Source of the DNA: Pisolithus tinctorius
Taxonomy: Eukaryota > Basidiomycota > Agaricomycetes > Boletales > Pisolithaceae
NCBI GenBank assembly: GCA_024663395.1
Contig: JANFAH010000001.1
Location: forward strand, 6,448,001 to 6,512,000
DNA: 64,000 nucleotides
Direction: 5' to 3'
Shown in pieces: positions 37,131 to 48,281 of the stretch. A program made the position numbers and the translations under genes. The first letter of the stretch is position 1; each line of letters opens with the position of its first letter. The notes below the pieces were generated by a model, which made no database searches, was not told where the DNA came from, and saw only the letters and a program-made list of their open reading frames with translations.

Positions 37131-38440
37131 CCAACCACCATTGTATGCAGGGAATCATCCATGATGATGTGGGGGGTGTTGGAAAAGTCAAAGGAAAATT
37201 TTTCAACCGTGAGAAAAATAGTTAAAAATCACTCAGTACATAAGTTGGAAGTTATTCTCCACAAGGGACCTTGCTTGACTTGGGGGAAGATCCAGAATCC
37301 AGAAACCCAACTTAGTCTACTAGATACACCATGTTTCTTGAAACATCTAGTCATGTAAGCAGGGGCCTGGAATGGTGCAATCAAACTCAGCAGCAGTTGA
37401 ACTCCAAGTCAATCCAGTCCAGCAATCTCTTGAGCATCATGGGAAACCATGGAACACCAATACTAATCTAGCAATCTAGCAACATCCAACAGCTAGGAAC
37501 ACATCCAGTCAGCATTTGAAGGGAAGATGTTGGGTTGCTAGTAATGCCATTGGCAAGCTCTTGAGCATCAAAGGGAAACCTTGCTTAAGAAGATCAGCCA
37601 TGGAACACCAGTGCTAATCTAGCACCATCCACCAGCCAGGCAGACTGATATGAAACAATACACCAAGTCATTTGCTAAGGTTAGGGTTAGAAGGAGACTT
37701 GCATGAAGAAATACACCAAGTCTTATGCTAGGGTTAGGGTTAGCACATGCTTCATTCAAAAAAAGAAGCATAGATTCCCTCACAGCATTCAAATCCAATC
37801 AAAGCAGTGGCATTTACAAGGTCATACATAAATTCAACTACAGTTACAATTTCAACTACAAAGGTATAATGGTTTCATAAGAAACCAAGGCTTGCCTGCA
37901 TTCCAGAGGGGGCCCTCCTCCAGAAGTACAGTTGGGCCAATAAAAACTGTCCTCAATTCAACCAAGTTCCCAAAAAAGCGCACAAAAGCTGATAACAAAG
38001 ATCCTAAAAACACATTAGCATCAACCCAACTTTGCAAAGTTCACATACCTGAGGTGCACTATTTATTCACCAGGAGTCAAAGACAAACAGCTCTAGAAAG
38101 TTTATGTCAGTACAACATAGATTATACAGAAGTTGAATACTCACTACACCAAAGCCTGACCAACTAGCTACTACCAATATATACCAACACATACCACACA
38201 AAAAAACGTCATAGGCTGACCCACACAGGTGGGTACAGACCAAATAAAACGTCATAAGCTGACCTACAATGTAGGTACAGACTAGCCCCCAGATCCCATG
38301 AGCTGGCCTACAATGTAGGCACAGACTATTCCCCTAGACCCAACATATTACCCAACAACCAAAAATTGCGCTGGCCAAGCACAATCTAAGGTCAAGGGTA
38401 GCCCCTCCCTACATCCTGTAGCTGCAGACTACAGTCAATA
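37131..38440. other. KDZ element noncoding segment with short repeats
   Basis: No gene is supported. It holds a duplicated block (CATGGAACACCA...CTAATCTAGCA near 37448 and 37606), two short TTAGGGTTAG runs (37681 and 37733), and near 38209-38330 three copies of a ~40-bp unit with CTGACC-ACA...CAGAC, two of which contain the hairpin CCTACAATGTAGG. Confidence 0.6.
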
Positions 38441-39359
38441 GTGAGGCGCCAAGGATGCTGCAAAGTAATGGTAATCAAGTAATGTGAAAATTCTGGGATC
38501 AGAGGTGCCACTTACCTTATGACAGCCGAGATGACAGGCTGAGATAAAAACGAAGATGACGTAGCACAGAAAACGAGAAAGAGAGAGGGGGAAAGGGAGA
38601 TGGAGATGGAGGGAGAGGGAGGACGGCAGAGGGGAAGCGTCACATCGCAGAGAAACGCAGTAAGGGAAAAAACATGCCACTGACTGGGGGGGATTTATAT
38701 ACTTGAGTCTTATGTACCGTTGTTTGGCCACAGTCCAACTAGCGAGGTTGCTGTCAATGTCACGTTCTCGGCCTCGGCGCGTGTTCAGTTGTCGTGAGTG
38801 CCAGCAACTTCCTCTGAGTCAGTACCGCGTGTCGTACTATACATCGCGAATAGCGATGTCACGTGACTCCACTGTCACCGGATTCGGCTTCTATATACTA
38901 AATACTAAATGTTCGCTTGACATTCTCGTAATTGCATTGTCGAGCCGAGCAAGCACTCCCTCGTGCCGTTGGCTGAGCGGTAGTGGTGGCTTACCCTTGG
39001 GATTTCACAGAAAATGTATTGTAGTAGCACTACCGGATCATTTAATACATGTAGTCACTTATTGAAACCGGAAATCGGCCTAGCGGCGACAGACCACTCC
39101 GTATATAGTCCTACGTAATGTTCCAGAGACGCATCCGAAGTACGGGTAGACACGTGTGATAATCATGACAGCCGTGACGTTGTTCATGTCACAATTAAGG
39201 TTGTGTCCAAGATTATCATAGGTCTCACTACGTGACCTGTCCAAAATCGAGATCTGTGCATCCGAGTATCCGGATTGACATGGTCTTTTGCTCCTCTCCT
39301 CTTGCCACACAGTGTCTCCCTCACCGACCGTCGTTGCGTTATCCCACTCTCTGGCCCCG
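38441..39359. promoter_or_regulatory. possible divergent promoter region of the KDZ element
   Basis: The segment lies between minus-strand (TET/JBP) and plus-strand (H3-tail) transcription units. On the minus strand TATATAAAT occurs at 38693-38701, next to a purine-rich stretch (38570-38640). Base composition is more GC-rich than the flanks. The promoter role is inference. Confidence 0.4.
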
Positions 39360-41070
39360 CTGTGTCTCAGCGAAATTTTTGGTACGTCGTTGTCCTCTGG
39401 ATCTCTCACGCCTCTCCCTCTCTAAACACAAAATAGGTACGTCGTGCTGCGTCTCCCTTCAAAAAAAAAACAAAAAAGGTATGTTGTCGAACCTCTCATG
39501 GCTTCAACACTCACATCACACACCAGGACGCTGCCATCCTTCTCAGTCTATTGCGCATTGTTCAGTGTCCCATACTACTCACAAAGCCCGTTCATTCAAA
39601 AAGAAGGTAAGTAGCTCGCAGTGTCCCTCTACAACTCACAAAACACCCCCCCCCTCTCGCCTTGTCTCATCCACAAAACAGGTATGTCGTCCTACTTCCC
39701 GGCGTCCCTCTACCACTCACAAAACACCCCCTTGCCATGCTTATCCAAAAAAAAGGTATGTCGTCCCAACTTCGCGGCGTCCCTCTACAACTCACAGAAC
39801 ACCCCCTCGCCGTGCCTTATCAAAAAAACAAAAGGTAAGTCGTCCCAGGTCGCAGCATCCCTCTACCACTCACAGAACACCCCCTCGCCGTGCTCATCCA
39901 AAAAAAAAGGTATGTCGTCCCAGCTTCACGGCGTCCCTCTACAACTCACAGAACACCCCCTCACCATGCTCATCCAAAAAAAAAGGTATGTCGTCCCAGC
40001 TTCGCAGTGTCCCTCTACAACTCACAGAACACCCCCTCGCTGTGCCTTATCCAAAAAAAAGGTATGTCGTCCCAGCTCGCACAGCATCCCTCTACAACTC
40101 ACAAAACACCCACAGACCACCCCCTCGCCATGCTCATCCAAAAAAAAAGGTGTGTTGTCCCAGCTTCGCGGCGTCCCTCTACAACTCACAGAACACTCCC
40201 TCACTGTGCTCATCCAAAAAAAAGGTATGTCGTCCCAGCTTCGCAGCGTCCCTCTACCACTCACAGAACACCCCCTCGCTGTGCTCATCCAAAAAAAAAG
40301 GTATGTCGTCCCAGCTTCGTGGCATCCCTCTACAACTCACAGAACACCCCCTCGCCGTGCCTCATCCAAAAAAAAGGTACATCGTCCCAGCTCGTGCAGC
40401 GTCCCTCTACAACTCACAAAACACCCACAGAACACCCCCTTGCCGTGCTCATCCAAAAAAAAAGGTGTGTTGTCCCAGCTTCGCAGCGTCCCTCTACAAC
40501 TCACAGAACACTCCCTCGCCGTGCTCATCCAAAAAAAAAGGTATGTCGTCCCAGCTTCATGGCGTCCCTCTACAACTCACAGAACACCCCCTCGCCGTGC
40601 CTCATCCAAAAAAAAGGTACATCGTCCCAGCTCGCGCAGCATCCCTCTACAACTCACAAAACACCCACAGAACACCCCCTTGCCATGCTCATCCAAAAAA
40701 AAAGGTGTGTTGTCCCAGCTTCACAGCGTCCCTCTACAACTCACAGAACACTCCCTCGCCGTGCTCATCCAAAAAAAAAGGTATGTCGTCCCAGCTTCGC
40801 GGCGTCCCTCTACAACTCACAGAACACCCCCTCGCCGTGCCTTATCAAAAAAAAAAAGGTATGTCGTCCCAGGTCGTGGCATCCCTCTACCACTCACAGA
40901 ACACCCCCTTGCTGTGTCTCATCCTACAAAAGGTATGTTGTCCCAGTTCCTGGTGTCCCTGTACCACTCACAAAACACACTAGTAGGCTATCAATTCATA
41001 TCTCCCTCCTGCCACACTGCATCTCCCTTGCTGTGTCTCATCCAATAAGGTATGTTGTTGGACTTCTACT
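39360..41070 (+). repeat. tandem array of ~21 units (75-90 bp), each shaped like a mini-intron
   Basis: Units read GGTATGTCGTCCCAGCTTC, GCGGCGTCCCTCTACAACTC, ACAGAACACCCCCTCGCCGTG, CTCATCC, A(8-10). Each has a donor-like GTATGT and, 42 nt later, ACTCACAG, so each could be a minimal GT-AG intron with a ~34-nt exon. All three plus frames are open for 416-583 codons, which reflects the repeat rather than a protein. The array lies upstream of the H3-tail gene on the same strand. Confidence 0.85.
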
Positions 41071-41343
41071 TCATGGTGTCCAGATGATACTTACATATCA
41101 CCCTCTTTGGTCTGCTTATCCAGTGCCCAGTGTTGTGTAGTTGCATACATTGGCTTGTCTTTTCCATAAATATGTAGATATCTATCCCTGCTGCATGATA
41201 TATGTACTAAACTAAATGCATTTATTGTTATCTTACTGCTTGTCCCCTACACCTTCTGTGTCTTGTAAAGATAATAAGGTATGCTACTGTTCCCTTCTGT
41301 GTCATGTTGCTGCCACTCACTAATGTTGGCATAATACACTCAG

Positions 41344-42931
41344 ATGGTGAAGACCAAGCAGACAGCTAAGAAGACCACTGGGGGTAGAGCTCCCAGGGTA
41401 TCTCTTGCTGGTCTGAAAGCTAGGGAAAAACATGCTACCAAGTCAAGCAAGGCCCATGCTAGGAAGGCCCCTGTTGCCAAGAAGAGAAGGATGAGGAACT
41501 TGGCAAGTCTCTTTTTATATTCCATCCATCTTTCTAACATTCTATGCAGTTCTGTGTGATGTGCAGGGATGGAGGGACATTGTGGCCTTGTGATCAGGCA
41601 GGATGCAGAAGGGTAGTGTGTAACAAGTGTGTTGTAGTACCTGAGGATTGCCTTGCAGAGGTCACCCAGCTTCCTGTGACCTTCAGGTGTGTTAACCTCC
41701 CTTTTATGAATTAATTCCATTGACTCAAACTCTGGATGAACTTCAGGTGTGTTGCCTGTCATTGGAAAATGACAAGATTTGAAAGTCCTCAGCCCTATTT
41801 TGTAAGTGCATATTGCCACCCCAATCACTTCTAACTCCAAGTACAGGGCTTCTACTTGTCAGGCAAGCCAGTCCTGAAACACCCTCTTGTGGTCATTGGG
41901 GGGTTTGAGCATGCCACCACCTCTGAAGTGGCTGGTAACTCTACTGCCATTATCCACCTCCACCTTGAGTCTCTAGAGCTTGGCCATGCCCCTGTGCATA
42001 TCCTTCACACCATGTTGCAGGGATATTTCAGACAAGACACCTACCACTTCTCACAACTGTCCTTCAACTTTGCCACTGAGGAGTCCAGAGCTGCCTATGA
42101 CACTGCAGCATCAAAGCTAGCTTCAAGTCTGACTACCTTTGCTAAGGTAGTCATTTTCCTTACTACCCATACTGATGAAGACAGGGGGGATCTGTTCTCT
42201 GGAATGGAGAATAAGGTTCCAATAGCCACAGAGGTCTTTGAGGTAAGTCACCATTGTTTGACTGTCACTCCCATCTGACCAGTTGCAGTTTCTGCAAGGC
42301 CTTCTGTTACCCCTCTCCAACATTGTCAAGGGTGGAGACCTCATCTTCTTTGTATGTGGTTCTACTGTAAGGAAGGAGCAGAGCTTCCAAGGACTGAAGG
42401 CAGCTGTGCAACAGTAGGTTTTCTTTCAATGTTGGTGGTTATGGCTGACACCATATCAGTTTCAAGCCAAGGTCCATGTTGCTTTTTGATGCTGAGAGAC
42501 TTCAACTAGTCACCACCATTCCCTTCCTCATGAGTGTCCTTGACTCCACCCTTGTTCAAGGCTTCCATGTCCAAAGTGCAGTCAGGTATGCCCTGAATGA
42601 CTGTGGTATGTTGGGTAGGCACTCCAACATCATCCTGATGTTGTGGCAGGAGAAGGTAGTGGTGGAGAAATTTGTCTGGACTGACAAGTTCATCAGGCCT
42701 TGGGGACAACAATTGCCTGCCCAGTGCCCTCAGTGTTATAGCATTCAGAAGTGGGAAGCTGGTTGTTCAGGGCAGACTTATTCCTATGAGTGCAAGAATC
42801 CTGGCTGTGGGAAGGACACACAAGGCACATCTCAGCCTCCCCAAACCTATACTATCTGCATGTCCAAAGGGGCTACCAAACTGACACAGGGAAAGGGGCA
42901 AACATCATCCTGGCTGTTGGAATCTTTGTAA
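41344..42931 (+). CDS. histone H3 tail-like protein with PHD-like zinc finger (6 exons)
   Basis: Exons 41344-41502, 41550-41686, 41747-41801, 41847-42242, 42283-42413 and 42460-42931 sum to 1,350 nt, 449 residues. The first 18 residues, MVKTKQTAKKTTGGRAPR, mirror the histone H3 tail: after Met removal Lys4, Gln5, Thr6, Ala7, Lys9, Thr11, Gly12, Gly13, Ala15, Pro16 and Arg17 keep their H3 positions, with R2K, R8K, S10T and K14R. A Lys/Arg-rich stretch to residue 53 follows. Residues about 54-105 look like a PHD finger: CVMCRDGG-TLWPCD, CRRVVCNKC, CVACHW. The middle has alpha/beta-like strands (VVIFLTTHTDEDRGDLF, GDLIFFVCGSTV), possibly caspase-like, unproven. A C-terminal zinc ribbon (CPQC...CKNPGC) ends the protein. 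Intron 1 has a GC donor. The histone fold is absent, so this is not a histone. Confidence 0.85.
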
Positions 42932-43285
42932 AATACCCTACCTTGATACATATGATATGCATGTACTACAATCAAAAATAGCTGCTTTGTGTTTTCAAAT
43001 TTCATATGACATTGAATGTTCAGAAAAAAAAGTAATTTCCTGCAGGACAATTCCTCCTTAAGTACTGATACACAACTGAGTAAATTTGCCCAATGTTAAT
43101 TCCAATACAATGGCCAGATTGGTAGAGTTAACTTCAATACCACAGGATAAGGATAGGATATAGGATTTTTCCACAACCATGTGGGTTCAGCCAGCTAACT
43201 ACCAAGGAAGTAGTGTACTGAGTAATAAGATTGGCCAGCCCCACTAACCCACTAGCAAGATATTGGTCTTTCTTGCAAAGTGTCT
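42932..43285. other. KDZ element spacer, 3' of H3-tail gene
   Basis: AT-rich, no gene seen; leads into the right subterminal array. Confidence 0.5.
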
Positions 43286-44400
43286 GCCCAACCACAACTC
43301 CAGGTCATGGTTCATTCCCCCCAGCCACATCAGCTGACCCCACTGCCAGGACATCATCCCTTCCCCCAGCCATGTCAGCTGGCCCCACTTCCAGGTCACT
43401 AATCTATCCCATAGCTGGTTTGGCCAACCCCACTTCCAGGTCACTAACCTATCCCATAGCTGTGTCAGCTGACACCACTTCCAGGTCACTAATTCATCCC
43501 ATAGCTGTGTTGGCCAACCCCACTTCCAGGTCACTAATCTATCCCATAGCTGTGTCGGCCGACCCCACTTCCAGGACACTAACCTATCCCATAGCTGCAT
43601 CAGCTGACCCCACTTCTAGGACACTAATCTATCTCATAGCTGCATCGGCTGACCCCACTTCTAGGACACTAATCTATCTCATAGCTGCGTCGGCCGACCC
43701 CACTTCTAGGACACTAATCTATCTCATAGCTGTGTTGGCCGACCCCACTTTTAGGGCACTAATTCATCCCATAGCTGTGTCGGCTGACCCCACTTCCAGG
43801 ACACTAACCTATCCCATAGCTGCGTCGGCCGACCCCACTTCTAGGACACTAATCTATCTCATAGCTGCGTCAGCCGACCCCACTTCTAGGACACTAATCT
43901 ATCTCATAGCTGCGTCGGCTGACCCCACTTTTAGGGCACTAATTCATCCCATAGCTGTGTTGGCTGACCCCACTTCCAGGACACTAACCTATCCCATAGC
44001 TGCATCGGCCAACCCCACTTCTAGGACACTAATCTATCTCATAGCTGTGTCAGCTGGCCTCACTTCTAGGACACTAATCTATCTCATAGCTGTGTCGGCC
44101 GACCCCACTTCTAGGGCACTAATTCATCCCATAGCTGTGTCGGCTGACCCCACTTCCAGGACACTAACCTATCCCATAGCTGCATCGGCCAACCCCACTT
44201 CTAGGACACTAATCTATCTCATAGCTGTGTCGGCCGACCCCACTTCTAGGACACTAATTCATCCCATAGCTGTGTTGGCCAACCCCACTTCCAGGACACT
44301 AATTCATCCCATAGCTGCATCAGCCGACCTCACTTCCAGGTCATCAATCCATCCTATAGTCATGTCAGCCGACCCCACTTCCAGGGAAGTTGATCCATCA
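43286..44400. repeat. right subterminal array, about 25 x 45 bp
   Basis: The unit reads ACTAATCTATCTCATAGCTG, CGTCGGCCGACCCCACTTCT, AGGAC. It again has a 45-bp period and a GTCGGCCGAC core. Its reverse complement shares CCTGGAAGTGGGGTCGGCCG with the left array, so the two arrays are inverted relatives at their cores while differing elsewhere. The 426-residue ORF across it is a repeat artefact. Confidence 0.92.
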
Positions 44401-44460
44401 TCCTGTGACATAGGCCGACCCCACCTTCACAGTCTGGCCTACCCAACCCTAGGGACCACC

Positions 44461-44546
44461 GGCCGATGTCGGTTAGTCCCAGTTTCAGGACGAAATGTAC
44501 ATGCCGGATGACCCACTTTTAGGACTACAAGTGACTGAATCATGTG
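44461..44546 (-). repeat. KDZ element right inverted terminus (86 bp)
   Basis: Reverse complement of 28389-28474 with scattered changes; followed by the second ATGCCAT at 44547-44553. Confidence 0.85.
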
Positions 44547-44553
44547 ATGCCAT

Positions 44554-44870
44554 ATTGGCTCAAATCTATGTGCTTCCTTAACTCTGCCAGAATTTGACAG
44601 TCGTTGAAGCATGCCTTCCAGAGTCTTCGAATGTGCGGTTCAATGAGTTCCACCGGTGCTGTGTTAGCAACATTGATCAGATGCAATGATTTCAAAGAAT
44701 GAGGCTGAGCTTACAGTTCAGTTTCCACTGATTGGGCATTGAGACAATATTGAGGGAGCGAGCAGTCGGCCTGTCCCAACCTGCTTTATACAAATGAGTG
44801 GCGATTTGTGAAGCAGAGAGGTTGAGGCGGAGTGACAAGTCACCTATCATAGCCGAGTGTACTATGTATA
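44554..44870 (-). pseudogene. integrase core-domain gene, N-terminal part
   Basis: Read from the minus strand: DLSLRLNLSASQIATHLYKAGW, ARSLNIVSMPNQWKLN, a 56-bp intron, then SPVELIEPHIRRLWKACFND and ELRKHIDLSQYGI, running directly into the ATGCCAT duplication. Joined to 28388 downward it continues GIG-LTRFVAIRKSLGL in frame. This is the helical N-terminal region that precedes the catalytic core in these fungal integrase proteins. The true start was not found. The Tnp2 element lies at 44898, just upstream, so further 5' sequence would resume at 56224. Confidence 0.8.
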
Positions 44871-46467
44871 TGTAAAATGCACAACCGCTACCTGAGGCCC
44901 AGTGAAAACTGGACATCACCAGGTGTGACCCCGTGCGATGAGATATTAGTTTCCTCATTAGGACTATGCTTAGATAACATGAAATATTACCAAATCTCAG
45001 ATTGAAGCTTTTTGCAGTGCTTTGCTTTGCCTTTGTGCTTGCGATCGTTGCGATTTGCGATGTGGTGGATCCACACATCGTCATTACCGTTGTCGACCTC
45101 AGCGCTGCAAAGCATTAGATGGGTTTTTTTCGCATTTGCAAAGCAATGTAAAGCTTTGCAACTCGTACTCTGCTAACAGCTAAGTACTAATATGCATGCA
45201 CAGGAAGAGCAGCCCACTGGACGGCAGTATGACTGTGTCTGTATCAAGTACGGGTTTGGACGGCTGCACAAGGTATCTCACACAGCATGGCACCAGCACC
45301 TCGCCAGTGCAAGTTCAGAGGAAGAGCGCCAATGCATACGCACCGCGAGGCTCTTGGGTGAATGCATATCGAGTCTTCCCACTCTCACTGCTTCATCTCC
45401 TCTCGATTGTGACAATTCCGTGCCCCCCAGTCTTCGTAGAGCCGAGGCACACAGAGGTCTTGCCCAACGGGCGAGGGAGAACCAGGATCCGAACCATTAT
45501 GTTGGACAGCGCAAGCGTCCTCGTATGCAGGCTAATTCAGAAAGACTGGTGAGTTTTTTCAGGTGTTCTATGTACTGACAATTAATGCAATTGCATCCTC
45601 AGACAGGTGATGACGAGACAGCTGGTTGTTCACTGTCCCAGCCAGCGTTTCCAGACCAGGGTGACCCGGATATCCCCCAAGTATTTCTATTTCTCCTATA
45701 ACTTTCCTTTTCTAATAATCTGATGAATCTATCTCTTCAGATCGATACAGATCCTCTGACAGACCCAATTGATAACGACCAGCTTCGTCATCCTGATGAT
45801 TGTGACAATTTCTTTCCCCCACTGCTGTCTCCTCCCCAGTCTCCTTCTGTGGAACAAGACACACGCCCACCACCTGCCCCTCGCAATCCCATGGACCCAG
45901 AAGAGCAAGATGCACCCCCCCCACCACCCCCTTCCAATTCTGTAGACGAGGCTCTACCACAGCATCGCCAGATCATATACCAGCGACGTGCTCGACCTCA
46001 AATCAATATCCAACAGCTACATGAAGACATCATTCTTCCGAAGCTGACAGAGACCATGGAGTTTGTCTCTGCTCTCTCAGTGGCTACCTTAGAAGATCCA
46101 GTCGCCAAGCTTAGCACGCACGCTCTTGAATGTCTTCGTAATCCCCCTTGTCAACCTCTTCGCATTGACAATCCTGGACATCGTCACAGCATCTCCGTCT
46201 ACCTTGCTACGGAGCATTCTTCCAAGGATGCCTACGAGAAAATATGTCGATCCACTGCGCGAAACTTCCCGGGTGCCCTGGGCATTGAAGACATACATTC
46301 CTTCCACAGTGTAGAAAATATTATTGCATCTCTCACCGGTGTTGAGAAGGTTCAGCATGACATGTGTGTCAATAGTTGTGCGGCGTTCACTGGTCCCTAT
46401 TCTGCTCTCGACAGATGTCTGTTATGCGAAACTTCACGGTGGAATGAAGAGCTTTTACAGGGTACGC

Positions 46468-48281
46468 TGTGAGTCAAAGTGAGGTTCAGTGGTGGAAACC
46501 AACCAAAACCAACACAAAAGACAATGAAAGCGAGTGGTGGTGTGCCTATGCGGTACCTAGATGGTGGAACCTGTTCTTTGGGAGGGTTTTTGCGAACTAC
46601 AACACTCAAAGATGAGTGCTGAGGGTTGGGGGTGCTCCTGATGAAGAAGGAGCAGGAATGCGAGAGGAAGCGATGGGGTAGACTGCTGTCAGCCTACAGA
46701 AGGATGGATGACGACTTAATTCGATGCTCTGAGCTGCACTGAGCTCAGGGAGGACTTGGAGCGAAGTAGATTGATGATAGACGATAATAAGCGAAGTAGA
46801 CGATAGTTAGACCCTTAATAAAGTCTCAACTATCAAAGCTGCTGAATGATTTTCTGAATGATAACAAAATGCGAGCAAGAGGGGCTCTCTGATGTCTTCT
46901 TTTTTTTTTTTTGCTACCTAAGTACAGTGATTTATATACAGTACAGGGGCGTTGCCTATGGAAAACAAGGTGCAAACACTTGGTAAGTGATTGGTAACTG
47001 ATGAGTAAGGAATGTAAGCGGTGGGTAATCGTCTTAGAAAGCATTGGTGAGCATTGGTAAGGATAAGTAAGCCAAAAAGCGAAGAATCAGTAATCAAGGG
47101 CAAAAGATTGGTAAGTATTGGCAATAGGTGAGTCAAAGACAGTCAGAATGTCAAAGTATGAGTCAAGTAATGTCAGAAACTGGGAAAGCGCACTGGAATC
47201 GCATTAGGGGGAGGCTGTGCATGTCACATCTCGAAGAGATCGTTTCTGGGCCAAAGTGGGATGACAGAGAGGCAGCGCTGATCTGATGCCGATATAGTAC
47301 ATCCAAAAGCGGACAGGGTGAGTCAGATGTCAACAGGGGTCAAGCTTTGGGGGTCTGTGGGGTGACAGGAGCATAAGGGATCGCAACTTTCCCCCCCTTA
47401 CTGTCCTCTCAGTGAAGCAAATAAAAACTTCATGAATGAGGCTCTGTTGGAAGAGAGGATGAAGGGGGAGCGTCTTCTGCTGTATCTTGCAATAAGGAGG
47501 CAAGATGTGCATCATACTCATCATGGATGCGATCAGGGAGAGTGGAGAACAGTAGATTATACTGTAGCTGTCGCAATTTTGGAAGAATGATGGACGAGAC
47601 TGGTATGAAGACGTTGCAGGGAGCAGGGAGGAAGGATCCATATGCTTCTTGGACTGGAGAGACCGAAACGACCACATAAGACCTTTCCAAGCGAATGACA
47701 GACCTGAGGCGACCAAAGAATGTCCTCCTAGAGGTCATACTGACAAAAAGAACACGCTGTCCAAGCTGGATGGGCTGAGAGGGGGCAGACGAGGGTGGGA
47801 TGTACCAGGATGCTTCAGGACGGAAGCTAGTAGGAACTCCTGGAAGATATACATAGCCATGGTCCCTAGCAAAGGGGACAAGCGAAATGATTGATGTGGA
47901 GGCGGCCATATCAGAAGAATTAGCGAAATGAGCGTCTTTTGGAGGGAGTGCTGTAGAAACGTGTGGAGTGCGCAAATCCTTTCCAATTTTGGAAGGTAGG
48001 ATCGCGTGGCTGAGCACTACAAGCGAGTGTGGGAATGGTTTCGGTGTCTGCAGAATTGGCGGAGATACATCGAAAACCGGAATGCCGTACACGGGCGCTT
48101 AAGAACTTTGTTGGCGCTTAACTCGCTTTCTCCTTTTTCTTTGGCATTGACGACTCGTTCTTGTGCGAGGGATGACTGCCGACATTTCTGGCTGTCCTTC
48201 TTCGCATGAGGGCTATGGTCTTCATCTCCATTCATCAGCTACATCCATGTCCACCTCACCAAACACCTTTGGTGTGTGACA
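46468..48281 (-). mobile_element. LTR-like repeat copy 1 (1,814 bp)
   Basis: In its own orientation it runs 5'-TGTCACACACC...GACTCACA-3' on the minus strand (TG...CA ends). ACGC occurs on both sides (46464-46467 and 48282-48285), a 4-bp duplication. Removing it rejoins the Tnp2 frame (LLQGT-HGRSKV). It is homologous to 51216-53069 over its length and carries the same TATA-like and poly-A-like stretch near 46910. No internal gag/pol is present, so a solo LTR is the simplest reading. Confidence 0.78.
47430..47909 (-). CDS. 159-residue ORF inside LTR-like copy 1
   Basis: The protein begins MAASTSIISLVPFARDHGYV and contains SMTSRRTFFGRLRSV, LERSYVVVSVSPV and DRIHDEYDAHLASLLQD. The ORF in the other copy has exactly the same length and most of the same residues. 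I do not recognise a domain. It may be a real LTR-encoded protein or an open frame kept by chance. Confidence 0.45.
   Translation of the reverse strand: MAASTSIISLVPFARDHGYVYLPGVPTSFRPEASWYIPPSSAPSQPIQLGQRVLFVSMTSRRTFFGRLRSVIRLERSYVVVSVSPVQEAYGSFLPAPCNVFIPVSSIILPKLRQLQYNLLFSTLPDRIHDEYDAHLASLLQDTAEDAPPSSSLPTEPHS

Larger units (their letters stand above)
28389..44546. mobile_element. 16.2-kb KDZ transposon carrying TET/JBP and H3-tail genes
   Basis: Imperfect 86-bp inverted termini (28389-28474 and 44461-44546) share TTCAGTCAC, AAAGTGGGTCATCCG and TGGGACTAACCGACATCGG. Inside each end lies a 45-bp tandem array. The interior encodes an unknown accessory protein, a KDZ transposase and a TET/JBP dioxygenase on the minus strand, and an H3-tail/PHD protein on the plus strand. 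Association of TET/JBP genes with KDZ transposons in basidiomycetes is established (Iyer and colleagues). Excision with one ATGCCAT copy restores SQYGIG-LTRF of the integrase gene, proving a precise insertion. Confidence 0.87.

Noticed and set aside
37678..37750. Telomere-like TTAGGGTTAG runs
   Set aside because: Only two units in each run, inside a duplicated block of the KDZ element; too short to indicate a telomere or fusion point.
39232..41140. ORFs of 583, 475 and 416 codons on the plus strand
   Set aside because: All three frames are open over the same tandem array and the translations are shifted copies of the same low-complexity repeat.
41344..41502. A true histone H3 gene
   Set aside because: Only the tail is similar; the histone fold is absent and zinc-finger exons follow.
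43231..44511. 426-codon ORF on the plus strand
   Set aside because: Tandem 45-bp array; pure repeat with no globular segment.
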